From Comamonadaceae bacterium UBA2121 (GTDB lineage: Bacteria; Pseudomonadota; Gammaproteobacteria; Burkholderiales; Burkholderiaceae_C), in assembly GCA_002331385.1 (NCBI GenBank), contig DCYB01000009.1:1-64000 (forward strand): a stretch of 64,000 nucleotides of DNA, written 5' to 3'. Below the pieces are notes generated by a model. That model worked only from the letters and a program-made list of their open reading frames with translations. It did not search any database and was not told the DNA's origin. The translations under genes were made by a program, and so were the position numbers. Shown piece after piece: positions 39,670 through 47,978 of this stretch (its first letter is position 1; every line of letters starts with the position of its first letter).

Positions 39670-39866
39670 CCTGTCCTTGGTACCTGAGAGATTCGCTCAG
39701 CGCCACTTGGCGCAGTGCTTGCTCCTTCGGTGCGCCGCCTGCGTTGCGCGGGCGGCGGCTCTCCAGACGGCCGTATTGGATGTGCAGTATGAAACCTGAG
39801 CGTGTATGGGAGATTGCGCCTTCGGTGGAGAAGCCGTTGGTAAGCGGCCCTCGCTCTCCTGCAAGT
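39670..39866 (-). ncRNA. Tandem glycine riboswitch
   Basis: Read on the minus strand, two aptamers follow each other. Aptamer 1 (39781–39865) starts GCAGGAGAG, has CCACCGAAGGCGCAA in the core and ends GCTCAGGT. Aptamer 2 (39670–39768) starts GTCTGGAGAG, has GCACCGAAGGAGCAAGCA and ends ATCTCTCAGGTACC then AAGGACAG. These are the conserved core sequences of the glycine (gcvT-type) riboswitch. It lies 137 bases before dadA on the same strand. The expression platform is not obvious: a CAGAC/GTCTG hairpin at 39643–39656 with a later T5 could be part of it. Confidence 0.88.
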
Positions 39867-39941
39867 GCCGCATTGTGCCAGCGAAAACGCCTCCGGCAAA
39901 GGGCACGGAGGCGTCGCGATATGGGTGTTTGTACCCAGTAC

Positions 39942-40355
39942 TTAATAGCGGTACGGGTTGTTGGGGCGCCGGTCGTAGCGGTTGGGGACGCCGTCACGAT
40001 CGTTGTCCCAGCGCCCTTGGGAGTATTGCCATTGGCCATTGCGCTGTCGCCAGGTGGGTTGGTGATAGGCATGGCCGGGACGTGCACGCACCCAGGTGCC
40101 CGGAACCCACACATGCCGATGACCGCGATATTCCCAATGGCCTTGCGACCAGATCATGCCGCGACGCGGGGCGGGAACGCGCTCATAGCGGGGCGGCGGT
40201 GGAGCGGGGTAACCCACGGTGACGGCCGCTGGCACAACCATGGCACCCGGCGTGCCGACCTGCACAACGATGTTGGTGCGAGCTTGTGCTGCCGTGGCAG
40301 AAAAGCCGAGCGCCAATGCGGCGAGGCTGGCAGCGATCAGAGGTGTGCGAATCAT
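39942..40355 (-). CDS. Secreted WxxGxW-repeat protein
   Basis: The 137-residue protein has a signal peptide (1–25, ending AQA) and then a Pro/Arg-rich region with repeated W..G.W patterns: MIWSQGHW, VWVPGTW, WQYSQGRW. Such YXWGXW/BcpO-like small exported proteins are common in Burkholderiales and of unknown function. The C-terminus is rich in Asn, Arg and Tyr (RRPNNPYRY). An AAGGAG ribosome site lies before the ATG. Confidence 0.82.
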   Translation of the reverse strand: MIRTPLIAASLAALALGFSATAAQARTNIVVQVGTPGAMVVPAAVTVGYPAPPPPRYERVPAPRRGMIWSQGHWEYRGHRHVWVPGTWVRARPGHAYHQPTWRQRNGQWQYSQGRWDNDRDGVPNRYDRRPNNPYRY

Positions 40356-40503
40356 GTGCTTCTCCTTGCATGGGCGGCGTAGTGAGTGTGGTGCCGCCAT
40401 GGTTGGAATGATCGACGCGCTGTGTGAAGCCCGATCGCCTCGATGTTGAGCGCTTGGCAAAGTGTTGTGAAGAAGTGTTTTCGCCTGACGTGCGCACGCG
40501 GCC

Positions 40504-41250
40504 TCAGGGCTCGCGTGTGGTGCGGCGCATTTGCCCGAACACTTCAAACTCCCAACTGCGCATGCCCAGCAGCAGCGTGTAGCCTTCGCGGTCCCGTTCG
40601 TGGAGTTTCTGGTCGGCCTGGTGTTGCTGCGAAAAGTCCTGCGCGAGCCGCTGCAGGCGCTCGTTAAAGACGGGCGCCAGACTGCGACTGATGGTGCCGT
40701 GCACCAGCAACATGCCTTCGCCCGGGCCATCGAAGCTGCCCGAAAAATAATCGAGCAACGCATGCTCGCGGAAGTAGTCCATCACCGGGCCGCGTGGGCG
40801 CCAGCGGAAGGTCTTGGCGAGTTTGAGGCGGTAGCGGTTCAGCGGGCGCAGTTCGATGATGCCGATGCGGTCGAGCTGCGCCAGGTATTTGATGCCCTCC
40901 GCTTCGGTCAGGCGGTAGGCCTGCACGATCTGCTCCAGCGTCCATTGGCTGAGCACGCAAATCGCCATCAGCAGCAGCTTCTTGTCGGCCACGACGGCGC
41001 GTTCCTGCTCCTGCGTGAGCGCTTTGAGCAGCGGCTGGTTCTCCGCCACGTTGCGCGCCAGATCGGCAAAGTCGATGCGCAGCGCGCGGCAAATGGCGTC
41101 GATGCGCGTGAGTGGCATGTCTCCCTTGGCCAGCATGCGCTTGACGCTGGATTCCGCCATGCCGAGTTCTTCCGCCAGGTCGGCGTAGGTCATCTGCGCG
41201 GATTTGAGTTCCTTCTTGAGGGCGGCGATCAGGTCGGCGGTGGTGCTCAT
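40504..41250 (-). CDS. XRE-family helix-turn-helix regulator with C-terminal domain
   Basis: The 248-residue protein has an N-terminal Cro/C1-type helix-turn-helix (about 8–65, with MTYADLAEELGMAESSVKRMLAKGDMPL), then a region resembling a winged helix (about 90–140, with LSQWTLEQIVQAYRLTEAEGIKYLAQLDRIGIIEL) and a mixed C-terminal part. It is divergent from the ceramidase-like membrane protein. An inverted repeat touches its start codon and is a candidate autoregulatory operator. Confidence 0.87.
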   Translation of the reverse strand: MSTTADLIAALKKELKSAQMTYADLAEELGMAESSVKRMLAKGDMPLTRIDAICRALRIDFADLARNVAENQPLLKALTQEQERAVVADKKLLLMAICVLSQWTLEQIVQAYRLTEAEGIKYLAQLDRIGIIELRPLNRYRLKLAKTFRWRPRGPVMDYFREHALLDYFSGSFDGPGEGMLLVHGTISRSLAPVFNERLQRLAQDFSQQHQADQKLHERDREGYTLLLGMRSWEFEVFGQMRRTTREP

Positions 41251-41271
41251 GGGTATCGATTATGTATACCC
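41251..41271. promoter_or_regulatory. Inverted repeat at the XRE regulator start
   Basis: GGGTAT (41251–41256) and ATACCC (41266–41271) form a perfect 6-bp inverted repeat with a 9-base centre that adjoins the start codon of the XRE gene. Its place suggests autorepression. Confidence 0.5.
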
Positions 41272-41369
41272 TGAGTTGCACGGTCTTGTGCTGGTGTGAA
41301 ATTTCGATGCTTTTCTTGAGCGGGCGGTACAGACTGCCGGGCATTCCAACATACCAAGAGAGGTTCGAC

Positions 41370-42158
41370 ATGCAGACGATTTCCCTGTCCACACCAAGAG
41401 CGCGCAGAGCCATCACCGGCCCCGCCGTGGTAGCGGGCGCATTTGCGCTGTGGGCCGTGCTGGCCCTGCTTGCGCCGGAGCTGGAGCAAGCGCATGGCTA
41501 CCACGCATTCGCGGACCAGCGCGCCTGGGGCTGGATGCCCAATGCAATGGACGTGCTCAGCAATCTGGGCTTTCTGATGGCCGCGCTATGGGGCGCGTGG
41601 CGCGTGCAGCGGGCGCGCGTGTCGGACCTCTCGCGCGTGGCGCGCTTCATGGCGTTGGTGTTCTTTGCTGGGCTGGCGCTGTCGTTTGCGGGCTCGTCGT
41701 ATTACCACTGGGCGCCGGACAATGCAGCGCTGGTCTGGGATCGGTTGGCGATGTGTGTGCCGTTCGCCGGCATGCTGGGGCTGGCCGTGCAGCAGACTTT
41801 TGACGACGACTCCGCACTGATGGCGGGTGGCGGCATGCTGCTGGCCGCGCTGACCTCGGTGCTGGTGTGGGAGCACAGCGGCAACATGACCCCGTGGGCG
41901 GTTGCGCAAGGCCTTGGCATGGTGGCGCTGGTCGTGCTGGCATGCATGCGTCGCCGTGCGCATGGCTTGCAGATTTCGCTCGGCATGGTGATTGGCTTGT
42001 ATGCCGTCGCCAAGGTGTGCGAACTGGGCGATGCGCAGATCTTCGAGCTCAACGGCATGCTGTCGGGCCACAGTCTCAAGCACCTGCTGGCTGCCTGTGC
42101 GGCGTGGCCAGTGCTGCGCGCCTTCGCCAGGCACGACGCAGACAGTGCAAGTGTCTGA
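41370..42158 (+). CDS. Ceramidase-like (CREST-type) integral membrane protein
   Basis: The 262-residue protein has about seven membrane segments. The residues typical of CREST-superfamily hydrolases appear in order: a Ser and His in FAGSSYYHWAPD, an Asp in VWDRLAM and a His pair in SGHSLKHLLAA near the end. These would form a zinc site as in alkaline ceramidase. Bacterial members are uncharacterised. ATG 41370 was chosen because a GAGAGGT site lies just upstream. It is divergent from the XRE regulator. Confidence 0.72.
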   Translation: MQTISLSTPRARRAITGPAVVAGAFALWAVLALLAPELEQAHGYHAFADQRAWGWMPNAMDVLSNLGFLMAALWGAWRVQRARVSDLSRVARFMALVFFAGLALSFAGSSYYHWAPDNAALVWDRLAMCVPFAGMLGLAVQQTFDDDSALMAGGGMLLAALTSVLVWEHSGNMTPWAVAQGLGMVALVVLACMRRRAHGLQISLGMVIGLYAVAKVCELGDAQIFELNGMLSGHSLKHLLAACAAWPVLRAFARHDADSASV

Positions 42159-42262
42159 TCACATAACCCGGGCACAATGCACGTGCCCTGTGTGGCGTCC
42201 GTCATCGGATGGCAGGGCACACGTTGACCGATCGACGATTTTCCCAAAAGAAACCCAGCACC

Positions 42263-44200
42263 ATGGATTCTCAACGAGTTGAACCGCGCAGCACGGGTGC
42301 GCACGAGCCGCATCCCAATCAGTTTGCGCTGCTGCGGCAGCGAAGGTTCGCACCTTTCTTCTGGACCCAGTTTGCCGGCGCAGCCAACGACAACCTGTTC
42401 AAGTTTGCGTTCACGGTGATGGTCACCTACCAGCTCAGTGTGGGCTGGATGCCGCCCGCCATGGCGGGGCTGGTGATTGGTGCCTTGTTCATTTTGCCGT
42501 TCCTGCTGTTTTCTGCGACGGCGGGACAGATCACGGACAAGCTGGAGAAGACGCGCATCATCCGCTTCGTGAAGGATTTCGAGATCGTGGTCATGCTGAT
42601 CGCGGCAGCGGGCTTCATGATCGGCAATGCGGCGATCCTGTTGGCCTGCGTGTTCCTGATGGGCTTGCACTCGACGCTGTTCGGTCCGGTGAAGTTTGCC
42701 TACCTGCCGCAGGCGCTCAATGAGCGGGAGCTCACGGGCGGCAACGGCATGGTGGAGATGGGCACGTTTGTCGCCATCCTGCTGGGCAACGTGGCGGGCG
42801 GTTTGCTGGTCGCCATGCCGCAGATCGGGCACACGGCGGTGGCGGTGGCCTGCGTGGTGCTGGCACTGGCGGGGCGATTGGTGGCGCACTTCATTCCCAA
42901 GGCACCGGCGACCGATCCGGATCTGGTGGTGAACTGGAATCCGTTCACGGAGACCTGGCGCAATCTGAAGCTGGCGCACGTCAATATCGTGGTGTTCCGC
43001 TCGCTGCTGGGTATCAGCTGGATGTGGTTCTTCGGTGCCGTGTTCCTGAGCCAGTTCCCGAGCTTTGCCAAGGAGGTGCTGCACGGCAACGAGCAGGTTG
43101 CATCGCTGCTGCTGGTGGTGTTCTCGGTGGGCATTGGCGTGGGCTCGTTGCTGTGCGAAGTGCTTTCGCGCCGTCAGGTGGAAATCGGCCTGGTGCCTTT
43201 GGGTGCCATCGGCATGAGCGTGTTTGCCATCGACCTGTATTTTGCTTCGCGCAACCTGCCGCGCGTGCAGGAGATGGGCGCTGCCGCATTCATTGCACAG
43301 CCTGCGCACTGGCGCGTGATGGTCGATCTGTTGCTGCTCAGCCTGTTTGCCGGTCTCTACAGCGTGCCGATGTATGCGCTGATCCAGTTGCGCAGCCAAC
43401 CCACGCACCGCGCGCGCATCATCGCGGCCAACAACATCCTGAATGCGCTGTTCATGATTGCCAGTTCGGTGATCGCAGGCGCACTGATCGCCGCGAAGTT
43501 CACCGTGCCACAGACTTTCCTGTTCACCGGCATCGCCAACGCCATTGTGGCTTTCTACATCTTCATGCTGGTGCCGGAATATCTGCTGCGCTTTTTCGCG
43601 TGGGTGCTGTCGCGCTGCATTTACCGCTTCAAGGTGCGTGGGGACGAGCACATTCCCACGCAGGGCGCGGCCATCCTCGCGTGCAATCACGTGAGCTTTG
43701 TGGATGCCGTGCTGCTCATGGCCGCCAGCCCGCGTCCGATCTACTTCATCATGGATCACCGCATCTTCAAGGTGCCTGTGCTGGGCTGGATCTTCAAACT
43801 GGCCAAGGCGATTCCCGTGGCTTCGCAAAAGGACGATCCGGCCACGTACGAAGCAGCGTTCGAGCAGGCCGCCAAGGTGCTGCGAGAGGGCGATCTGCTG
43901 GCTATCTTCCCTGAGGGCGGCATCACGCGTGACGGACAGTTGCAGGAGTTCAAGGGCGGCATCATGAAGATCATCGAGCGCGCCCGCGCGGAGGGCGTGG
44001 ACGCGCCCGTGATCCCGATGGCACTGACCAATCTGTGGGGCTCGTATTTCAGCCGCATCGAAGAGGGCGGCGCCATGGTGCGCCCGTTCCGTCGCGGCAT
44101 GTTCAATCGCGTGGGGCTGAACGTGGGCGCGCCCGTGCCCGCCGCGCAGGTGCAACCGGCCATGCTGCGCGAGCGCGTGGCGCAGTTGCTCCAGCGCTGA
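42263..44200 (+). CDS. MFS transporter–1-acylglycerophosphate acyltransferase fusion
   Basis: The 645-residue protein has an N-terminal major facilitator domain of about 12 membrane segments (about 25–430, with FAGAANDNLFKFAF, typical of LplT-like lysophospholipid flippases) and a C-terminal PlsC-type acyltransferase (about 450–645). The latter shows NHVSFVDAV (the HX4D catalytic motif) and FPEGGITRDG. It would flip a lysophospholipid inward and re-acylate it. The acyl-ACP synthetase domain that follows in longer homologues (LplT–Aas type) is absent. ATG 42263 is preferred over 42209. Confidence 0.9.
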   Translation: MDSQRVEPRSTGAHEPHPNQFALLRQRRFAPFFWTQFAGAANDNLFKFAFTVMVTYQLSVGWMPPAMAGLVIGALFILPFLLFSATAGQITDKLEKTRIIRFVKDFEIVVMLIAAAGFMIGNAAILLACVFLMGLHSTLFGPVKFAYLPQALNERELTGGNGMVEMGTFVAILLGNVAGGLLVAMPQIGHTAVAVACVVLALAGRLVAHFIPKAPATDPDLVVNWNPFTETWRNLKLAHVNIVVFRSLLGISWMWFFGAVFLSQFPSFAKEVLHGNEQVASLLLVVFSVGIGVGSLLCEVLSRRQVEIGLVPLGAIGMSVFAIDLYFASRNLPRVQEMGAAAFIAQPAHWRVMVDLLLLSLFAGLYSVPMYALIQLRSQPTHRARIIAANNILNALFMIASSVIAGALIAAKFTVPQTFLFTGIANAIVAFYIFMLVPEYLLRFFAWVLSRCIYRFKVRGDEHIPTQGAAILACNHVSFVDAVLLMAASPRPIYFIMDHRIFKVPVLGWIFKLAKAIPVASQKDDPATYEAAFEQAAKVLREGDLLAIFPEGGITRDGQLQEFKGGIMKIIERARAEGVDAPVIPMALTNLWGSYFSRIEEGGAMVRPFRRGMFNRVGLNVGAPVPAAQVQPAMLRERVAQLLQR

Positions 44201-44369
44201 TGGCATTCGGCGCTGTGTCACCCACGGCGCCGAACCTCAAAAAGTATTGAATTACGATACTTTAGGTGGAGGTTGTAGCCACTCGGCATCGAGTCAGGCT
44301 CGATTTGAATGCGCCGCATGCACACTGCGTTCCGTGTTCAACAACGAGCTGCAAACCGGCTCCACTCAC

Positions 44370-44882
44370 ATGTCCTACTCTAGTAACTATGTCGTCGTTC
44401 AACGCGATACCCGTGCCTGGCAGCTTCAGGTGTGGGTCTCCTTCGGCATCGCAGTCTTTCTCTGCGCGACAGGCCTTGCATGGCTGCCCGGAGAGCGTCT
44501 GGAACAGGTCTTCATGGTGATGGGTTATGTGTTCTGTCTGTCCACCACGTTCGTGCTCGCCAAGTTCACACGTGACAGCCAGGCCAAGCGCGGTGCGGCC
44601 GCAGATACGCCGATGTGGCACCTGGTGGTCTGGGGCGGTTTTGCTGTGGCGATGGGGCTGACGAGCTGGGGCCTGCTCGGCATGGACATCAATCCCACCT
44701 ACAAGGCTTTCATGGGCGTGAGCTGGCTGTACCTGATCACCACGGCGTTCACGCTGGCCAAGATGCTGCGCGACCGCTTTGAGGCCGACCAATCGGAAGC
44801 GCGACTGCGCAACCGCCGCGAGGTGCAGACCGCCAGCGAATCGAACGCGGTGCCTGCGGACGCTCCCGCCGAGTCGGCGTGA
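44370..44882 (+). CDS. YiaA/YiaB-family inner membrane protein
   Basis: The 170-residue protein has four hydrophobic segments in two similar halves (SFGIAVFLCATGLAWL / VFCLSTTFVLAKFTRD and GGFAVAMGLTSWGLLGMD / LYLITTAFTLAKMLRD), the YiaAB duplication pattern. The function is unknown. A charged C-terminal tail follows. The stop region touches the non-coding lead of the next gene. Confidence 0.85.
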   Translation: MSYSSNYVVVQRDTRAWQLQVWVSFGIAVFLCATGLAWLPGERLEQVFMVMGYVFCLSTTFVLAKFTRDSQAKRGAAADTPMWHLVVWGGFAVAMGLTSWGLLGMDINPTYKAFMGVSWLYLITTAFTLAKMLRDRFEADQSEARLRNRREVQTASESNAVPADAPAESA

Positions 44883-44986
44883 TCTGGCCGAGCGGATCCC
44901 GCCCTGGGTTGTCCATTTCCGAATCTCTGAAACACATGCGACGCAGCCGCGCCCAGCGCAGGGGCTGCGTCGATCTGGAGCACATC

Positions 44987-45445
44987 ATGCAAGCATTCAT
45001 TCGCAAGACACTGGTTCACACGGCGCTGGTCGCCAGTCTCCTGGGCGCTGCCACGGCGCCCGCCCATGCACAAAGCGAGGCGTCGGTGGCGCTCTCCATG
45101 CTGCCAGTGGCATCGGTGGTCGCCGGGGCGACTATCAGCGGCGGCGCAGTGGGCGCGGTCGTGGCCATTCCTGCCGCGCTGTCCGTCGGTGGCGCGGTGC
45201 TGGTGGTGAAGGCGGTCGAGGCATCGGCCATCGGCACGGTCTACGTGCTGGAACGCGCATCGGACGGCGTACAAGTCAGCGTTCGCGTGGCGGGCAAGGG
45301 GGCGGCGGCGGTCGCGCACGGCGTGGGTACGGCGATGGAGTGCAGTCTCATCACGGGCGGAGCCGTGCTGTCGGTGGCGGGCGCCATGATCGCGTTCATT
45401 CCTGATGCGATCGGCGCAGCGCTGTTGCACAACGAGCGGCTGTAA
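44987..45445 (+). CDS. Exported Ala/Val/Gly-rich protein of unknown function
   Basis: The 152-residue protein has a signal peptide (about 1–26, ending AHAQ) and a hydrophobic, small-residue-rich body with two or three possible membrane segments (VAGATISGGAVGAVVAIPAA, SVAGAMIAFIPDAIGAALL). I do not recognise a family. A GGAG at 44977 and the signal peptide fix the start. It lies 18 bases before the DUF2145 gene in the same direction, so the two probably form an operon acting in the envelope. Confidence 0.75.
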   Translation: MQAFIRKTLVHTALVASLLGAATAPAHAQSEASVALSMLPVASVVAGATISGGAVGAVVAIPAALSVGGAVLVVKAVEASAIGTVYVLERASDGVQVSVRVAGKGAAAVAHGVGTAMECSLITGGAVLSVAGAMIAFIPDAIGAALLHNERL

Positions 45446-45463
45446 AGCGAGGGAGTTGCGAAC

Positions 45464-46264
45464 ATGCGTACGATGAAAAACTGCCTTGCGCCGGTGGCGC
45501 TGGCGACGGTGATGTTGCTGCTCGCGGGTGGCGCGCACGCGGGACGCTCCTGCGAGCACAGGCAACCGTCCTTGCAGGCATTCCAGAAAGGCATGGAGAT
45601 GGCGGCGCGGACCGCGAAAGCGCTCGATGCCACGGGTGCCAAGGTGGTTGTGTTGGGCCGCGCCGGTCAGGATCTGAGCAAGTACCGCTTGCGCTATTCG
45701 CATCTGGGTTGGGCCTACAAGACACCCGAGGGCGCATGGCGTGTCGTGCACAAGCTCAACGAGTGCGGCGCGGACGTTGCCTACGTCTATCGGCAGGGGC
45801 TGGGCGAATTCTTCCTGGACGACCCCTGGCGTTACGAGGCCGTCTGGTCCGTGCCAACGCCGGAGGTGCAAGCGCGCATGCTGCCGCTGCTGCAGGACCG
45901 CGCCAAGGTGCTGGCCCTGCATGAGCCCAGGTACAGCGTGGTGAGCTATCCGTGGTCCACGCGCTACCAGCAGTCCAACCAATGGGCGACTGAGACGTTG
46001 GCGGAGGCCATGGAGCCCGCAGTGAAGAACCGGGAACAGGCGCAGGCGTGGCTCAAGTTCAAGGGCTACGAGCCCACCGTGTTGAAGATTGGCCCGCTGT
46101 CGCGCCTGGGCGGACGCATGACGTCGGCCAACATTGCGTTTGACGATCATCCCAACGAGAAGCGCTTTTCCGACCGCATCGAGACGGTCACCGTGGACTC
46201 GGTGCTCCAGTGGATGCAGCACGCGCAGCTTGGCGCCGCACCGCAGACCTTGCGCCTTCCCTGA
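45464..46264 (+). CDS. DUF2145 family exported protein
   Basis: The 266-residue protein has a signal peptide (about 1–26, ending AHAG) and the DUF2145 pattern (GRAGQDLSKYRLRYSHLGWAY, NECGADVAYVYRQGLGEFFLDDP, SVVSYPWSTRYQQSNQW). Family members are periplasmic and uncharacterised. The Cys in SCEH and Cys in NECG could pair. It follows the small exported protein by 18 bases. Confidence 0.86.
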   Translation: MRTMKNCLAPVALATVMLLLAGGAHAGRSCEHRQPSLQAFQKGMEMAARTAKALDATGAKVVVLGRAGQDLSKYRLRYSHLGWAYKTPEGAWRVVHKLNECGADVAYVYRQGLGEFFLDDPWRYEAVWSVPTPEVQARMLPLLQDRAKVLALHEPRYSVVSYPWSTRYQQSNQWATETLAEAMEPAVKNREQAQAWLKFKGYEPTVLKIGPLSRLGGRMTSANIAFDDHPNEKRFSDRIETVTVDSVLQWMQHAQLGAAPQTLRLP

Positions 46265-46281
46265 CCCTGTGGAGCGCGCGT

Positions 46282-47766
46282 TCAGGCATGCACCATGACG
46301 CGGTTGCGTCCGGTGCGCTTGGCTTCATAGAGTGCCAGATCGGCTTCGCGCAACAAGCGTTCGATCTGGCCGCGTTGGGGCGATGCGAGCTGGTGAATCA
46401 GACCCACGCTGACGGTGGCGTTCAGGTACTCGTTGTTGCCAAGGTGGAACTGCTGGGTGCGCGTGGTGTCGCACAGCCGCTGCGCGATGGCCTCGGCCTC
46501 CGGCTTGGTGACATCGGGAAGCAAAACCGCGAACTCCTCGCCACCCATGCGGCCGAGCAGGTCGGTCGGGCGCAGCTCCTGCTGCATGACGCGGGTGAAT
46601 CCGCGCAGCAACTCATCGCCCGCTGCATGACCGAAGTTGTCGTTCACGCGCTTGAAGTGGTCCAGATCGATCATCAGCACCGCCGCGCTGCGCTGGTCCT
46701 GCGACAGCCGATGGAGACTGCGCGCGCTTTGGTCCAGAAAGGTCTTGCGCCCGAACACGCCCGTCAATGCGTCATGGCGCGCGGCATAGTTCAGCTTGTC
46801 GAGCAACTCATTGCGCACCGCCTGAAAGCTGGCGACAGACAGCGGGCCCAGCGACAGCATGGTGATACCAAGGCGCAGCGACAACACATCCGGCAAATGC
46901 TCGGGCGTGTAATTCACGATGCCCATGGTGGCGCTGTAGGACGTGGCAAGACCTACGGCCAGACAGAGCAGCGCAGTGGAAAAAAGTGAGTAGCGCAGCG
47001 AACACCACAGCAGGGCGGGCACGCTGAACAGCAACGAACCCGCACCGCCCAGCAGCAGGGCAATGCCCTCGCTGGCGATGAGCGCCAACAGCGGCGCCAG
47101 TCGCGACGGATCGAATTCCCGCATTGCCGCGCGGCAGCGGAACCGGTGGATGGCTTCCAGCGATGGCGCACTGAGCACCACTGGCAACACGATCATGCTG
47201 CACATGAGTGCGCTGCTGAACCACATCAGCAACGCCTCGCGCGCGGAGCCGCCGAACAGCACCGGGGTGGCGCTGAACCCGACGATGGACTCTGCCGCCG
47301 CCTGCACGATGCAGCCGCACAGCAGGAACAGCGAGGACAGTGGCCCGCGCAGCAGCATAGTGCTGCGGTCCAGCCCGTGAAAAAACTGCCAGCCCGCCAC
47401 CACGCCCGCGAGATTGGCGAACGACAACCAGATGGCGATGGCCATGCCATCGCCCATCAGCAGCGAAGAAAACACATAGGCGCAGACGCAGGCCAGCCAC
47501 CCCCTGGGGTCGCGCGCAAGGGAAGGCTCTCGCAGCAACATGCCTAGCATGAGCGCGTTGGCGGGCCAGAATGTGGCGAGAAACTCCAGCGGGCGACTCA
47601 GCGTGCCCACCACACACGCCACCGTGACAACCACGCCGAGGGCTAGCGCCGCATAGGGTGCAGGCAGCGCCTGCGATGCAACAGAACTCTGGACGCGGGG
47701 GCGTGTGGTGTCCATGGCGATGCGATGACGCGGAGCGCCGCTATCAGCAGGACCGGAAGGTTGCAT
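46282..47766 (-). CDS. Diguanylate cyclase with MASE1 membrane sensor
   Basis: The 494-residue protein makes the second messenger c-di-GMP. It has an N-terminal MASE1 domain of about eight membrane segments (about 30–310) and a C-terminal GGDEF domain. The active-site motif is GGEEF, and an allosteric inhibitory I-site RPTD stands exactly five residues before it, so both synthesis and product inhibition are expected. Its 3' end faces the DUF2145 gene. Confidence 0.93.
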   Translation of the reverse strand: MQPSGPADSGAPRHRIAMDTTRPRVQSSVASQALPAPYAALALGVVVTVACVVGTLSRPLEFLATFWPANALMLGMLLREPSLARDPRGWLACVCAYVFSSLLMGDGMAIAIWLSFANLAGVVAGWQFFHGLDRSTMLLRGPLSSLFLLCGCIVQAAAESIVGFSATPVLFGGSAREALLMWFSSALMCSMIVLPVVLSAPSLEAIHRFRCRAAMREFDPSRLAPLLALIASEGIALLLGGAGSLLFSVPALLWCSLRYSLFSTALLCLAVGLATSYSATMGIVNYTPEHLPDVLSLRLGITMLSLGPLSVASFQAVRNELLDKLNYAARHDALTGVFGRKTFLDQSARSLHRLSQDQRSAAVLMIDLDHFKRVNDNFGHAAGDELLRGFTRVMQQELRPTDLLGRMGGEEFAVLLPDVTKPEAEAIAQRLCDTTRTQQFHLGNNEYLNATVSVGLIHQLASPQRGQIERLLREADLALYEAKRTGRNRVMVHA

Positions 47767-47978
47767 GGCGCGCCCACATCACGGTGAAACAGGACGCTCG
47801 AAACGGGTTGCATCCGCTCGATTGATAAAAACTCATCGAACAACCAAATCAATTGATTAATTTGGCGTGAGCTTACAACGAGTTAACGCTTACCTTGCAA
47901 ATGCGGCTGATTGGCGAAGGAATCCACATGTGGCAGCGATAGCGTCAGCGCACTGCGCTCGTCGTGCGATGAGGGCCG

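Noticed and set aside
39606..39899. Open frames over the region upstream of dadA.
   Set aside because: The bases belong to the tandem glycine riboswitch; the translations are chance.
41702..46222. Long leftward open frames opposite the MFS–acyltransferase, YiaA-like and DUF2145 genes.
   Set aside because: Composition is that of antisense shadows; the sense strand has motifs, signal peptides and ribosome sites.
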